Positions 37,651 through 46,954 of a stretch of 64,000 nucleotides of DNA are shown here, piece after piece. This DNA is from Akkermansia sp. (GTDB lineage Bacteria > Verrucomicrobiota > Verrucomicrobiia > Verrucomicrobiales > Akkermansiaceae), in contig JAFQGF010000020.1 of the NCBI GenBank assembly GCA_017415555.1, forward strand, positions 29,299 to 93,298, written 5' to 3'. The position numbers and the translations under genes were made by a program. Position 1 is the stretch's first letter, and the number at the start of each line of letters is the position of its first letter. Below the pieces are notes generated by a model. The model was not told where the DNA came from. It was given only the letters and a program-made list of their open reading frames with translations, and made no database searches.

Positions 37651-40600
37651 TTATTTTTTTACCGGAATGAGCTTGGCGAATATGTCGAGCGGCGGGTTCG
37701 CGCCCCCCAGCGGCAGGCTTCCTGTGGTTGTACCCTGTGGGGTGATAACACAGGCGTAGAAGCCATGGCCTTCCTTGCGAGCGTGTTCCAGCATGGGCGG
37801 AATGGGGGAGTGTGCGGATTGGGCATGTGGGTTGAGCGCTTTTTCCACATCCAGTAACTGCTGAATGGTTTCGGGGCTGTGCCGCACACCATCATCCAGG
37901 CGTTTCAGTTCATCGTAATCCAGCAGCGGTGGTGCCAGTGGCAATAGTACATAGCGCTGTCCCCATACCGCCGCGGCTGCCGGGTAAGTCGCGAGAAAAC
38001 GCTCCAGCGATTCATGGCCGCTGCCGTGGGTAAATCTCCCCTTGCGGTCCAGCAGCACGACCACGCTGAGCCCGTGTGTTTTTGCCTTATCCAGCGCTTC
38101 CTGAGGAGTTGTTGCCATGTGTAGCTCGGGATAACGATGGTTCTCCGCGCACCAGGCCAGAGCTTTTTGTTTGTGCTCGGGTATGAGGTTCCAGGTGAGT
38201 CCTTCCTGTATGTCGCCTTCCGGGGTGAGCACGCGGACATGGTATTCGCCGGCCACGCAGAAGTCTCGCGTGGCGGCCACGGGCTTGCCATACAGGGGGA
38301 ACTGGTGCTCAGTGCCTTTGCGGCGAGCCCATTCCCAGTTGACAAATCCGTTGGCTTTTTCCCATTTGGCCAGATAGGGGGCTATGTCTTCAGCCAGTTC
38401 ATTGACGGGGAGCTGTTGTTCCGAGCCATCGCTCAGTCTCAGGCGCAGCCGGAGTATCTCCTTACTGTAGGGGCGGTAGATGACGTTGCAGAGCTGTGCA
38501 TGCAGGGGCGCTGCGTTTTTCCGCTTCCAGTCCCTGGCAGGCAGTACGGCTAGTGGGGCAGCTGCGGGCTGTATGTTGCCTGTTGCTCCGGGTGCTGCGG
38601 GCTCGGGCTGCTGTAGTGGCAGAGTGCCGGGCTTGCTGCGGTATTCATTCGCCAGCAGTCGGTAGTGGTAAATATCCGCCTGGCTGGGTACCAGCCCGTA
38701 GGGTGTGGCGGTGGAGATACCCTCTGCCACAAGATATTCGTAACAGAAGGCGGCCTCTGCCCATTTCCCCGCAGCGGCGAGGCTGGCGGCCATCCTGGGC
38801 GATATGCCGACTTGTCTGGCTTTGCTGAGGAGAAGCTCGCACTTCATGATGGTATCGGCCTCTTCTCCTGCGGCGGTGAGATCTGCCAGATAGTCATAGT
38901 ATACCTTGCTGTCGAAGTAGCTGTAGAGCATGGCCAGCAGCTGGGCATCCCGGCGCAGGCGGGTGGCGGTTTCCTCGTTGTTGCTGAGCAGGGCGCATGC
39001 CATGCGGTAGGCGGGAGTGGTGTCGGTGGTTTCATCCTGCTGCATGAGGGCTAGTACCTTATGCGCGGCATCGCGGTCGCCATTTTTGAGATGGTGGCGG
39101 ATGAGCTGCAAGCCACTGCCTGCGTAGCGACCTTGGAATATGCCGGCGGGGTATTCTGCGCGCGTGGCTACTTTGGCCGCTTGGCCATTTGCAAGCAGAT
39201 GGGCAATGATGTCAGCTGCCAATTCTCGGCCAGGGTGCGAGGCTGCTATGGCGAGCAGGGCATCGGTGGCTTGCTCTCGCTGAGCTGTGGTGGAGTCAGG
39301 GGCGCTTACTTCTGCCGCAAGCATAAGCCAATCGGCCAGTTCATCTTCACCGGCGCGCGCGGCAATGCTCATCTCCTTGCTCAAGCCCATGGCTTCCCCG
39401 TAGGCCAGCAAGGGAGCGCGCTCGCCTTCATAGTGCTCAAAGAGCTTGAGCAGCGCCTGGCGGGAGAAGCCGCGCAACTCACGCTGGCAGATGACGAGTG
39501 GCCACAAGTTGTTGCGGTTCAGAATGCGGGCGAGTTGGCCGCAGGCTTGCTCCAGCTCGGTCGTGTGTCCGTTTTTCTCCAGCAGAGCCAGTTGGAGGGT
39601 GAGTCGGTGCAGCAGTTGCGGAGCTTTGCACAAGGCTTCATCTACAATGGGGGCTCCTGTTCTGTGCACACATCCCACACCGAATTGCTCGTTTTGGTCG
39701 TTGTAGTCCACAGTAAGTCCATCTTCTTCAAAATGCAGGGCGATGCGGGCATAAACCGGCAGGGCGAGGTCTTTGCGCACGGGGCGTACGCTGTTGCATT
39801 GCTCCAGCATGTGGGCGAGCACCATACCGGCGGCACCGTGCTCTTCGCGGAGGGGGGTGAGTTGTTGCTCCAGCGCAGTCAAATCTGCGGTGAAGGCTGC
39901 TTGCACGGTGGCCGTCTGCTCATTTTCCAGCCCCAGTAGGGCTGGCGACCAGTGCGGGAGCTGCACGGCGGAGGCATCCGGCCAGGCGGGGTGTACTCCC
40001 TCCGCCGTTACCTGTACCGGTTCCCAGCCGCTTTCTTTGCCGCCCAGTGCCAGCAGACACCTGGGGGCAAGCGGGCGGAGTTCCGGTTCGAGTTGCTTGT
40101 TCTGCTCGTGTACCACCTTGGCCGCTGCTTCCGGGCTCTCAAAATCATGCACAGCCAACGCTGTGAGACAGCTTTGCGGTACCTCCTGTCCTAAATTGCG
40201 GTAGTAGGTGATGCCCTTGTAACTCAGGTAGTTGCCAAGAGCCGTTGTGTCTTTGCGCAAGAGCTCGTAGCCGGGGCGGGGGAGCTTGCGCGCCAGTTGG
40301 ATGGCGTGCTCCGTATTCTGCCAAAGCAGGTAGATAAGCAGATGCTCGCGGCTGTGTCGACCGCGTTTGGTGGCGCTGCTCACCTGGCCGCGCAGGCTGC
40401 GTTCTGTTTGCAGAACCGGTGCCAGTGCCGGATATTTATCGGCTATATGGTTTTCGGCTGCGGGAGAGAAAGCCACTTCTCGTCCTCCCCGGAACTCCCT
40501 GAGCAAGAACTGCGCCTGCCGCGCCAGCACCAGGTGACAGCGTGATATGCCGAAGCGAGTCGCCAGCAGTACCTGCAACAGGCGCAACTCATCCTCGCTG

Positions 40601-41082
40601 AGGGTGGGCGCTGTGGTGATGTAGTTCAGCAGTGCGGCTGCTCGTTTTCTGTTGTTTTTTGCCTTTACGAGGATGTCGCGCAGGCTCAGCTGCACTTCCT
40701 TGCTGGGGGCGTGGGCGAGTTTGGCACTTAGTTGGACATCGCGCAGGATGATGGCTACGGATATGGTATCCATTCCTTCCGAAGATACTCCTTTGCGTAC
40801 TCCTATATCGTTGTAGTCATAGACCAAGGTCGGCTCGCAGAGGCGCAGAAAGGCCTCAGCATCCTGCGCATTGTGCATCAGGCGGGTGGCCATCAACTGC
40901 GCCTCCACGCTATCAGCTGACAGTTTGCGCAAGTAGGGGACAGGTTCTGGTATGGGCGGGAACCAGTCCAGTACATGTACTTCGGCTGCGGCGCCGGGGC
41001 GGGTGTGGGGGGGCGCCACGATGTACGATTGAGCATGCAGGGGTAGGGTGGTGGCCAGGGCGGTAAGAATGAATCGCTTCAT
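37651..41082 (-). CDS. Cassette protein A3: large secreted protein with SHD1-like and thioredoxin-like tail
   Basis: A 1,143-residue secreted protein, the most complete A copy. The signal peptide is MKRFILTALATTLPLHAQ. The helical body has the family blocks WPDASAVQLPHWSPALLGLEN, VRKDLALPVYARIALHFEEDGLTVDYND in outline, LWPLVICQRELRGFSRQ then HYEGERAPL, and YLVAEGISTATPYGL. Near residues 844-910 is an SHD1-like segment (LPARDWKRKNAAPLHAQL, LRLRLSDGSEQQLPVNEL). Near 985-1060 is a thioredoxin-like segment (ATTPQEALDKAKTHGLSVVV, LLDRKG, RFLATYPAAAAVWGQRYVLL) without CxxC. It therefore carries, fused to its helical body, the two modules that make up a whole B protein. Confidence 0.86.
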   Translation of the reverse strand: MKRFILTALATTLPLHAQSYIVAPPHTRPGAAAEVHVLDWFPPIPEPVPYLRKLSADSVEAQLMATRLMHNAQDAEAFLRLCEPTLVYDYNDIGVRKGVSSEGMDTISVAIILRDVQLSAKLAHAPSKEVQLSLRDILVKAKNNRKRAAALLNYITTAPTLSEDELRLLQVLLATRFGISRCHLVLARQAQFLLREFRGGREVAFSPAAENHIADKYPALAPVLQTERSLRGQVSSATKRGRHSREHLLIYLLWQNTEHAIQLARKLPRPGYELLRKDTTALGNYLSYKGITYYRNLGQEVPQSCLTALAVHDFESPEAAAKVVHEQNKQLEPELRPLAPRCLLALGGKESGWEPVQVTAEGVHPAWPDASAVQLPHWSPALLGLENEQTATVQAAFTADLTALEQQLTPLREEHGAAGMVLAHMLEQCNSVRPVRKDLALPVYARIALHFEEDGLTVDYNDQNEQFGVGCVHRTGAPIVDEALCKAPQLLHRLTLQLALLEKNGHTTELEQACGQLARILNRNNLWPLVICQRELRGFSRQALLKLFEHYEGERAPLLAYGEAMGLSKEMSIAARAGEDELADWLMLAAEVSAPDSTTAQREQATDALLAIAASHPGRELAADIIAHLLANGQAAKVATRAEYPAGIFQGRYAGSGLQLIRHHLKNGDRDAAHKVLALMQQDETTDTTPAYRMACALLSNNEETATRLRRDAQLLAMLYSYFDSKVYYDYLADLTAAGEEADTIMKCELLLSKARQVGISPRMAASLAAAGKWAEAAFCYEYLVAEGISTATPYGLVPSQADIYHYRLLANEYRSKPGTLPLQQPEPAAPGATGNIQPAAAPLAVLPARDWKRKNAAPLHAQLCNVIYRPYSKEILRLRLRLSDGSEQQLPVNELAEDIAPYLAKWEKANGFVNWEWARRKGTEHQFPLYGKPVAATRDFCVAGEYHVRVLTPEGDIQEGLTWNLIPEHKQKALAWCAENHRYPELHMATTPQEALDKAKTHGLSVVVLLDRKGRFTHGSGHESLERFLATYPAAAAVWGQRYVLLPLAPPLLDYDELKRLDDGVRHSPETIQQLLDVEKALNPHAQSAHSPIPPMLEHARKEGHGFYACVITPQGTTTGSLPLGGANPPLDIFAKLIPVKK

Positions 41083-41106
41083 TTTCTGCGGAAAAATTGG
41101 TGAGGA

Positions 41107-42162
41107 TTAGCGGCTGAAGTCGATATGTTGCGGCAGCGTTTTATGCAGTGTATCGCGGGTATATCTGAAGCTGGTTCTGGCGGGCGCGGGTGCCGACTTC
41201 GTATCAGTAAGGCTGTTGTTGAGCAAGGTATATCTGGTGCCGCAGATGCTCTCGCAGCGTTGGTTGAACTGGCTTTGCCCGGCCGGCATGTAGTTGATAG
41301 CGTGCTCTTTGCTGTCGTGGTGGTAGCCAAGCTGTGCCAGTTCGCGGCTGCAATCGGGCGACAGATTGCCCGTGCGGTCGGTGTAGGTAATGAGGAACAC
41401 ATAGCGCCGGGCCCAGATGCCGGCTGCCTCCGGGTGTTGGCTCAGATATTGCCGAAATGCCACATCTGCCTTGCAACCGCGTGGCCCCATGGTGAGGGTA
41501 ACAATGCTCACATCCTGCAGCGCAGCGTAGGTGAGTGCCTCCATGGCACTTTCTGCTACGGGCAGTGGGGCATTCTGCACCGGAGAATGCGGCGGATTTT
41601 TGGCCATGTAATCGAGCAGCATCCGGCGCGTTTCTTCCTGCATCACGATGGTGTCGTTAAGCTGTACTTTGCGGGCGTACTCTTCCTGCCATGGGTGAGC
41701 ATTGGCGCGCATGTAGTGTACACGTCCGCTCAGGTCGAGCACCTCCAGTTGCAGTTCTTCCTCGCTGTGGCGGCGTACATTCACCAGCTTGACGTCCAGT
41801 GAACCATAGCGATAGGTATGCAGTTGCACAAAACCTTGCTCCTTCATGTAGTTGCGTATGGAGTCCAAATCGGTATCGCTCAGGCGGTTGGCTGGCGTCT
41901 TGATGGTGCGCCCGGTGGGGGTGAGCAGGGTAATCGTTGCATTTTTGCCCCACATGCCGGTGATGCCAATGAGCCGAGCGAGGAAGGGACGCTCGCCCGC
42001 TGCATGCCACTGCCGGAATGGCGTGGTGAGCTTGGGCTCTGCTGCCGTGAGTTGCAGGCGCGGGGCCCCGAACTCCGCCGCCGTGGCAAAGCCGCCATCC
42101 GTCGCCATGGCACTCATGGTGCATGCAGCAAGGAACAAGTAAATGTAAATAAGGTGTTTCAT
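41107..42162 (-). CDS. Cassette protein B3: secreted SHD1-like plus thioredoxin-like protein
   Basis: A 351-residue secreted protein. The signal peptide is MKHLIYIYLFLAACTMSAMA, followed by the B signature FATAAEFGAPRLQL. The SHD1-like part contains FRQWHAAGERPFLARLIGI, then ATITLLTPTGRTIKTPANRL and SDTDLDSIRNYM. The thioredoxin-like part reads PVAESAMEALTYAALQDVSI, then GPRGCKADVAFRQYLSQHPE and ARRYVFLITYTDRTG; a lone Cys follows RG. It lies 12 bases after C3 and 24 bases before A3. Confidence 0.84.
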   Translation of the reverse strand: MKHLIYIYLFLAACTMSAMATDGGFATAAEFGAPRLQLTAAEPKLTTPFRQWHAAGERPFLARLIGITGMWGKNATITLLTPTGRTIKTPANRLSDTDLDSIRNYMKEQGFVQLHTYRYGSLDVKLVNVRRHSEEELQLEVLDLSGRVHYMRANAHPWQEEYARKVQLNDTIVMQEETRRMLLDYMAKNPPHSPVQNAPLPVAESAMEALTYAALQDVSIVTLTMGPRGCKADVAFRQYLSQHPEAAGIWARRYVFLITYTDRTGNLSPDCSRELAQLGYHHDSKEHAINYMPAGQSQFNQRCESICGTRYTLLNNSLTDTKSAPAPARTSFRYTRDTLHKTLPQHIDFSR

Positions 42163-42174
42163 GAGTGGCGGTAG

Positions 42175-43377
42175 TTAAGGCTTGTTGATACGTTGGCTAT
42201 AAACCTGCACGCTGTTGTTCTGTTGTTTATCGGTGCCGTTTTGGGGGAGGTTGAAGTAAACCGGAAGCACCTGCACTCTATCGTTGTCCACATTTTTGTC
42301 CATCGGTCGTCCTGCTATGCCAAGCGCTTGCACCACATAGCGGCCGGTGGTTCGGGAGAGCCGTGGCTTGCCATCGCTGTGGGCGTAGCGGGCACCGAAC
42401 ACTTCTTGCGCAAAGTCGTTGAGGTAATCCTGCACGGCTTCGCGTTTCAGCTCAGGCGGCAGCTCAAAAGCTGTTCTTACGTTGCGCCCGGTGCCGCTGG
42501 TGAGCCCTCGTTTTGCCGCCGCTGCGCGGATGGCGTCCTCATATTGAGCCCATACTCGGTTATGCAATTGCTGCGTGGCGTACATGACAGAGTTTCCTTC
42601 CGAGTCGATATCCATTCTTCCGTGTTGAAAATAGTGCAGTCGGCTTTCATCCGTGTACAGCTCTGTGTAGAAATTGTTTCCCTGCACGATAATCAGCTCC
42701 TCCACTTCGCCCCGATGGCGGAAACGCAAGCTGCGGAACTCCTCTGCCACTGGGCGGTGCTGCTCTGCCAGCTGTGCATAGCGCATGGCTGCGGCGGGGC
42801 TCCGGTGCAGGGCTGGTACGCCGGGGGCTGTCGCTTTGATGTGCTGTGTGAAGATGGCGTAGTACTTATCCATGTACCAGTAGTTTTCCAGCACATCCGT
42901 CACGCTGTTAAAGCACTCCTCCACCTTTTGCAGGGTGGCGGCATCCGCAGCACTTACCGGTGCGTTTATCTCCTCTTCCGTAAACTCGTCCAGTCGGTTG
43001 TGCAGAGCCAGGAAAAGCCGCACCGAGCCGTGACAGCCACGGGCTTGGATGTCTCTGACGGCGGCATTGAATTGAGGTGCCGGTAGGCTGCGTAGTGCAA
43101 GGCGTACAGCGGCATTGCTCCAGAGCTGGGGCAGCTCATGACCTGTGGCCACTTTGCGCATGCGTTCCTGGCCTTCGTGCACGGTCAGGATGGCGGGTAC
43201 TGCGGCATCTGCCTGCTCTTTATTCTCAATTTTCTGCAATGTTTCCAGTGCTTTCGTGAGAGTATCTGCAAAGGTGGCCGCTTCTGCGCAAAACTGTTCA
43301 ATTGTGGACGGTTGCTGTGCTGTGGCCATGCAGCAAACTGCCGGCAGAAGAAGGATGGTGTGGGCTGGTATATTCAT
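42175..43377 (-). CDS. Cassette protein C3: secreted protein with GCHGS motif
   Basis: A 400-residue secreted protein. The signal peptide is MNIPAHTILLLPAVCCMATAQ. Family blocks are EQADAAVPAILTVHEGQERM, RGCHGSVRLFLALHNRLDEF, APVSAADAATLQKVEECF and GTGRNVRTAFELPPEL. The C-terminal 90 residues are Asn/Gln-rich (NGTDKQQNNSVQVYSQ). The start lies 9 bases after the stop of A4. As in the other copies, the Cys-His pair suggests a conserved structural or ligand site, but no known family is recognised. Confidence 0.82.
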   Translation of the reverse strand: MNIPAHTILLLPAVCCMATAQQPSTIEQFCAEAATFADTLTKALETLQKIENKEQADAAVPAILTVHEGQERMRKVATGHELPQLWSNAAVRLALRSLPAPQFNAAVRDIQARGCHGSVRLFLALHNRLDEFTEEEINAPVSAADAATLQKVEECFNSVTDVLENYWYMDKYYAIFTQHIKATAPGVPALHRSPAAAMRYAQLAEQHRPVAEEFRSLRFRHRGEVEELIIVQGNNFYTELYTDESRLHYFQHGRMDIDSEGNSVMYATQQLHNRVWAQYEDAIRAAAAKRGLTSGTGRNVRTAFELPPELKREAVQDYLNDFAQEVFGARYAHSDGKPRLSRTTGRYVVQALGIAGRPMDKNVDNDRVQVLPVYFNLPQNGTDKQQNNSVQVYSQRINKP

Positions 43378-43386
43378 GGCTAGGTA

Positions 43387-45846
43387 TCAGGGGGTCGGTT
43401 GTGCGGCCTTGAGGCGGCATTCGTCTGCCTTCCCGCGGTAGCGACAGATGGCGGCGTGGTCGGGTACCTGCCCATAGGGGGTGGCAGCGGAAATGCCTTC
43501 GGCTATAAGGTATTCATAGCAGAAGGCGGCGGTGTTCCATTGCCCGGCGGCTTCGTAATGCTGAGCCAGCAGTGGGGTGATGCCGGCGTTTCGGCCGCCG
43601 CTGAGCAGGAGCTCGGCTTTCATGAGGTTTTCCACCTGTTCGCCTTCGCGTGCGAGGGCATCGCGCCAGGCCTCATAGACGCGGTGGTCCACATGGCGGT
43701 AGAACATTGCCAGAATCAGCGCATCCTTCTGCAGGCGCTCCTGCTGTTCTGAGTCGTTGCTCAGCAAGGCACAGGCCAGTCGGTAAGATGGTGTGGTATC
43801 TGTTGCGGCATCCTGAGCCATGAGCTCGAGCACCTTCTGTGCGGCGTCTCTGCGGCCGTTTTTCAGATGGTGGCGTATGAGTAATAGTCCGTTGCCTGCA
43901 TAGCTTCCTTGCAGTGCAGAGGCCGGTAGCTCCTGCCACTGCTGCAGCAGGTCGCCCCTGCCGTGGCGCAGCAGATGTTCCACTGTATCCGGCACCATGG
44001 CCGCTGAGCTTTTTGCCATCGCCAGAAGTTTTTCGGCTGCCTCCCGGCGTTGTTCCTCTGTGCCGGGGATGGCTCCGCCAATGTGGGCGGCCAGGGCGAG
44101 CACCTCGCCCAGTTCATCTTCCGGGGCATGGGCAGCCAGGCGCATCTCATTGCTCATCCCCATGGCTTCGCCGTAGGTGGCCAGCGGTGCACGTTCTCCC
44201 TCGTAATAGGCAAAGAGGGTAAGCAGCGCCTGAGGCGAGAAGCCGCGCAGCTCCCGCTGGCAAATGACCAGCGGCCACAGGTTGCAGCGGTTGAGCACTC
44301 GGGACATTCGCCCACAGGCTTGCTCCAGTTCGACCTTGTGGCCGTGCTTCTCCAATAAGGCAAGTTGCAGGGTGAGCCGGTGGAGCAGTTGCGGTGCCTT
44401 GCAGAGGGCTTCGTCTACAATGGGGGCGCCTGTATAGTTCCACATCTCTTCAATTTCAAAGCTTTGTTGCTCGGGATTGTAGTCCACGGTCAGCCCATCA
44501 GCATCGAAGTGCAGGGCAATGCGGGCGTAGATGGGGATGACGAGATCCCGGTACACGGGACGCACGCGGTCGCACTCTCGCAGCATGCGCGATAAGACGA
44601 TGCCGGCGGCTCCGTGTTCTTCCCTCAGAGCACTAAGCAGTTTTTCCAGGGCTGCCAGGTCTGTGCTGAATGCAGCCTGCACCGTGGATGCTTTTTCATC
44701 TGCCAGCCCCAGCAGGGCGGGCTTCCACATGGGCAGGGTGACAGCGGAGGCATCCGGCCAGGATGGGTGCACTCCCTGGGTGCTGATTTGTACGGGGTGC
44801 CAGTCTGCCTGTCCATTGCCCAGTGCGAGCAGGCAGCGGGGGGCCAGAGGGCGCAGTTCCGGCTCCAGCTCGGCAAGCTGTTTCCTTACCGTCTCGGCGG
44901 CGACTCGGGGGCTCTCGAAGCTGTGTACGCCAAGCGCGGAGAGGCAGCTTTGCGGCACATCCTGTCCCAGGTCGCGGTAGTAGGTAATTCCTCTGTGGCG
45001 CAGGTAGGATTGCAGGGCACTTGCATCCTGCCTCAGCAATTCATAGCCGGGCAGGTCAAGCTTGCGCGCCAGCAGAATGGCACCTTCTGTGTGCCTCCAG
45101 AGCAGGTTGTGCAGGGCGTGCCGGTGCCAGTTCTGCCATCTGTTCACGGTGCGGGGGGCACTGCCGTTGAGGGCGCGCTCTGCATGTAGCAGAGGGATGA
45201 GGTGCGGGTAGCGCGCCGTGAGCATGGATTCTGTCTCCGCATCGAGGATTACGGGCTTGCCACCTGCGAAGTTGCGCAGAATGAATTGCAGCTGCCGAGC
45301 CTGCACCAGGTGGCAGTCTCCCATGCCGTACCAGTTTTTCAGCAGGTTTGCCAGAATGCCCAGCTCATCTTCGGTAAGGTTATTGTCCTCCGATACGATA
45401 CGCAGCAGGCGTTCCATGTATTGCTCATAGTCCCCCTCGGTAGACAAAGCATCGCGTATGGCCAGCAGAAACTCAGGGCGTTGTCGGCGGGTGAGAGCAC
45501 GGCTCACGCGCATCTGTTCCAGTTGGTATTTGTAGTGTACAGCGGTGGAAAGCACCTGCAGGCCACCATCAGGAATGTTCTCCTTGTTCTCCGGCAGCAT
45601 CACATCGGCGTAGGGGAGCTCCCGGTCGCAGAAGGCGATGAACGCAGCATCATCTTTCGGATGGTGCAGCAGGTAGGTGCCGCGTATCTGTACTTCGGAG
45701 AGCTTGCCTTGGTACTGGCGGTTCGCCCGGGCTTCGAAGGTGGGGTAGTAGTCCCCGAAACTGACTTCTGCAGGGCAGGTGGGTTTCAGCCCCCGGGCTG
45801 TGGCAGTCATGCAGAGCAGGGAAAGGAGAAGGTAAAGAGGTTTCAT
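43387..45846 (-). CDS. Cassette protein A4: short A copy without C-terminal modules
   Basis: An 819-residue secreted protein. The signal peptide is MKPLYLLLSLLCMTATARG. The helical body aligns throughout with the other A proteins: WPDASAVTLPMWKPALLGLADEK, RVRPVYRDLVIPIYARIALHF, LWPLVICQRELRGFSPQ then YYEGERAPL, and YLIAEGISAATPYGQ. It stops soon after this last block (DECRLKAAQPTP), so the SHD1-like and thioredoxin-like tail of A3 is missing. The stop is followed after 9 bases by C3, so the tail may have been lost at a cassette junction. It is the first A copy in the transcript. Confidence 0.85.
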   Translation of the reverse strand: MKPLYLLLSLLCMTATARGLKPTCPAEVSFGDYYPTFEARANRQYQGKLSEVQIRGTYLLHHPKDDAAFIAFCDRELPYADVMLPENKENIPDGGLQVLSTAVHYKYQLEQMRVSRALTRRQRPEFLLAIRDALSTEGDYEQYMERLLRIVSEDNNLTEDELGILANLLKNWYGMGDCHLVQARQLQFILRNFAGGKPVILDAETESMLTARYPHLIPLLHAERALNGSAPRTVNRWQNWHRHALHNLLWRHTEGAILLARKLDLPGYELLRQDASALQSYLRHRGITYYRDLGQDVPQSCLSALGVHSFESPRVAAETVRKQLAELEPELRPLAPRCLLALGNGQADWHPVQISTQGVHPSWPDASAVTLPMWKPALLGLADEKASTVQAAFSTDLAALEKLLSALREEHGAAGIVLSRMLRECDRVRPVYRDLVIPIYARIALHFDADGLTVDYNPEQQSFEIEEMWNYTGAPIVDEALCKAPQLLHRLTLQLALLEKHGHKVELEQACGRMSRVLNRCNLWPLVICQRELRGFSPQALLTLFAYYEGERAPLATYGEAMGMSNEMRLAAHAPEDELGEVLALAAHIGGAIPGTEEQRREAAEKLLAMAKSSAAMVPDTVEHLLRHGRGDLLQQWQELPASALQGSYAGNGLLLIRHHLKNGRRDAAQKVLELMAQDAATDTTPSYRLACALLSNDSEQQERLQKDALILAMFYRHVDHRVYEAWRDALAREGEQVENLMKAELLLSGGRNAGITPLLAQHYEAAGQWNTAAFCYEYLIAEGISAATPYGQVPDHAAICRYRGKADECRLKAAQPTP

Positions 45847-45865
45847 GTGTGAAAATCGTATGCGA

Positions 45866-46954
45866 TTATTTGCTGAGCAGGAACGGGCCGAATGAAATAT
45901 CCGCCGGGTGGAGATGTTGCAGTTCTGCCGGGGAAATCTGGAAATGGTGCGGAGGATTATTCATAGCCGATGTAAGCTTGTCCACAGGTTGCACAAAGCG
46001 CCACCCGGTAATCTGCTGCGAGTGGAGCTTTATATCGTATGGAGTTTCGTTGGAAAAGTCGTATGTGGTGGGCTCGGCATGGTGCCAGTTGAGCTCCCGG
46101 ATGTCATGTAGACACTGTCGGGGCAGCTTGTCCTGCGAATCCCGGTAGGAAATGAGAAACACATGCCGCTGTGCCCAGATGGCACCGGCCTCCGGGTGCT
46201 CCTTCATATAGCGGCGCAGGGCTTTGTCTGCCTCGCACCCGCGCGGGCCGAGGGTGATGTAGACGATGCTCACATCCCGCAGGGCAGCGCATGCGAGAGC
46301 CTCGGGAAGGTTGGCTGCGATGGGCAGGGGCTCAGGTTGGGAGGGCTGCGGGTGTTCCTGCATGTAGCGCAGCAGGTTCAGCCTCGTTTCCTCCTGCAGT
46401 ACCCACACTCCGGCACTCTGGTTGCGTATTTCTGCCTCGCTCTTCAGGGGCTCGGCCACGCAGATGCGGTTTAGTATGGTGCCGTCCTGCATGGCCATAC
46501 GCACTAGCATGTATCGCTTGCCGGGGTTCAGCGTCAGGGAGCCATTGGAATTCACCTGACTTGCGGCCGTATAGCTTACGCTCAGCAGGCGGGCTGTATG
46601 GTCGCCGTGCCTGAGGGTGCGGATGGTGATGAATTGGTTTTGCTGCATCCAGCTCCTCACGGCCTCCAAATCCGCATCACTCAGGGCAGTGACGGGCAGC
46701 TCAATGGTACGGCCTGTGGAGGTGCGCAGGGTGACACGCGCGTCCTTGCCCCACTTGCCCTGCATGCGTACCAATGCGGCTCGGAGCGGGGGCTGTCCGG
46801 CTATTTGCCACGGACGCAGGTCGGTGGGGATAATGTGCTCTGCTGCCTGTAGTTGCAGGGGGACACTCCCGAATTCCTCAGGGGTGGCGTAGGGGGCGTC
46901 CTCTGCCCGGCAGAGGGCAAGAGAACAGAGGATGATGGCGAAAAATTGTTTCAT
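45866..46954 (-). CDS. Cassette protein B4: secreted SHD1-like plus thioredoxin-like protein
   Basis: A 362-residue secreted protein. The signal peptide is MKQFFAIILCSLALCRAE, followed by a variant B signature (APYATPEEFGSVPLQL). It has the clearest SHD1-like part of the four: LRPWQIAGQPPLRAALVRMQG, ARVTLRTSTGRTIELPVTAL, SDADLEAVRSWM. The thioredoxin-like part reads AANLPEALACAALRDVSI, GPRGCEADKALRRYMKEHPE and AQRHVFLISYRDSQ. It overlaps C4 by 4 bases and ends 19 bases before A4. Confidence 0.85.
   Translation of the reverse strand: MKQFFAIILCSLALCRAEDAPYATPEEFGSVPLQLQAAEHIIPTDLRPWQIAGQPPLRAALVRMQGKWGKDARVTLRTSTGRTIELPVTALSDADLEAVRSWMQQNQFITIRTLRHGDHTARLLSVSYTAASQVNSNGSLTLNPGKRYMLVRMAMQDGTILNRICVAEPLKSEAEIRNQSAGVWVLQEETRLNLLRYMQEHPQPSQPEPLPIAANLPEALACAALRDVSIVYITLGPRGCEADKALRRYMKEHPEAGAIWAQRHVFLISYRDSQDKLPRQCLHDIRELNWHHAEPTTYDFSNETPYDIKLHSQQITGWRFVQPVDKLTSAMNNPPHHFQISPAELQHLHPADISFGPFLLSK

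Noticed and set aside
30080..46954. B proteins as active thioredoxins or disulfide isomerases
   Set aside because: The position of CxxC holds NRG, RRG or PRG(C); no Cys pair is in place.
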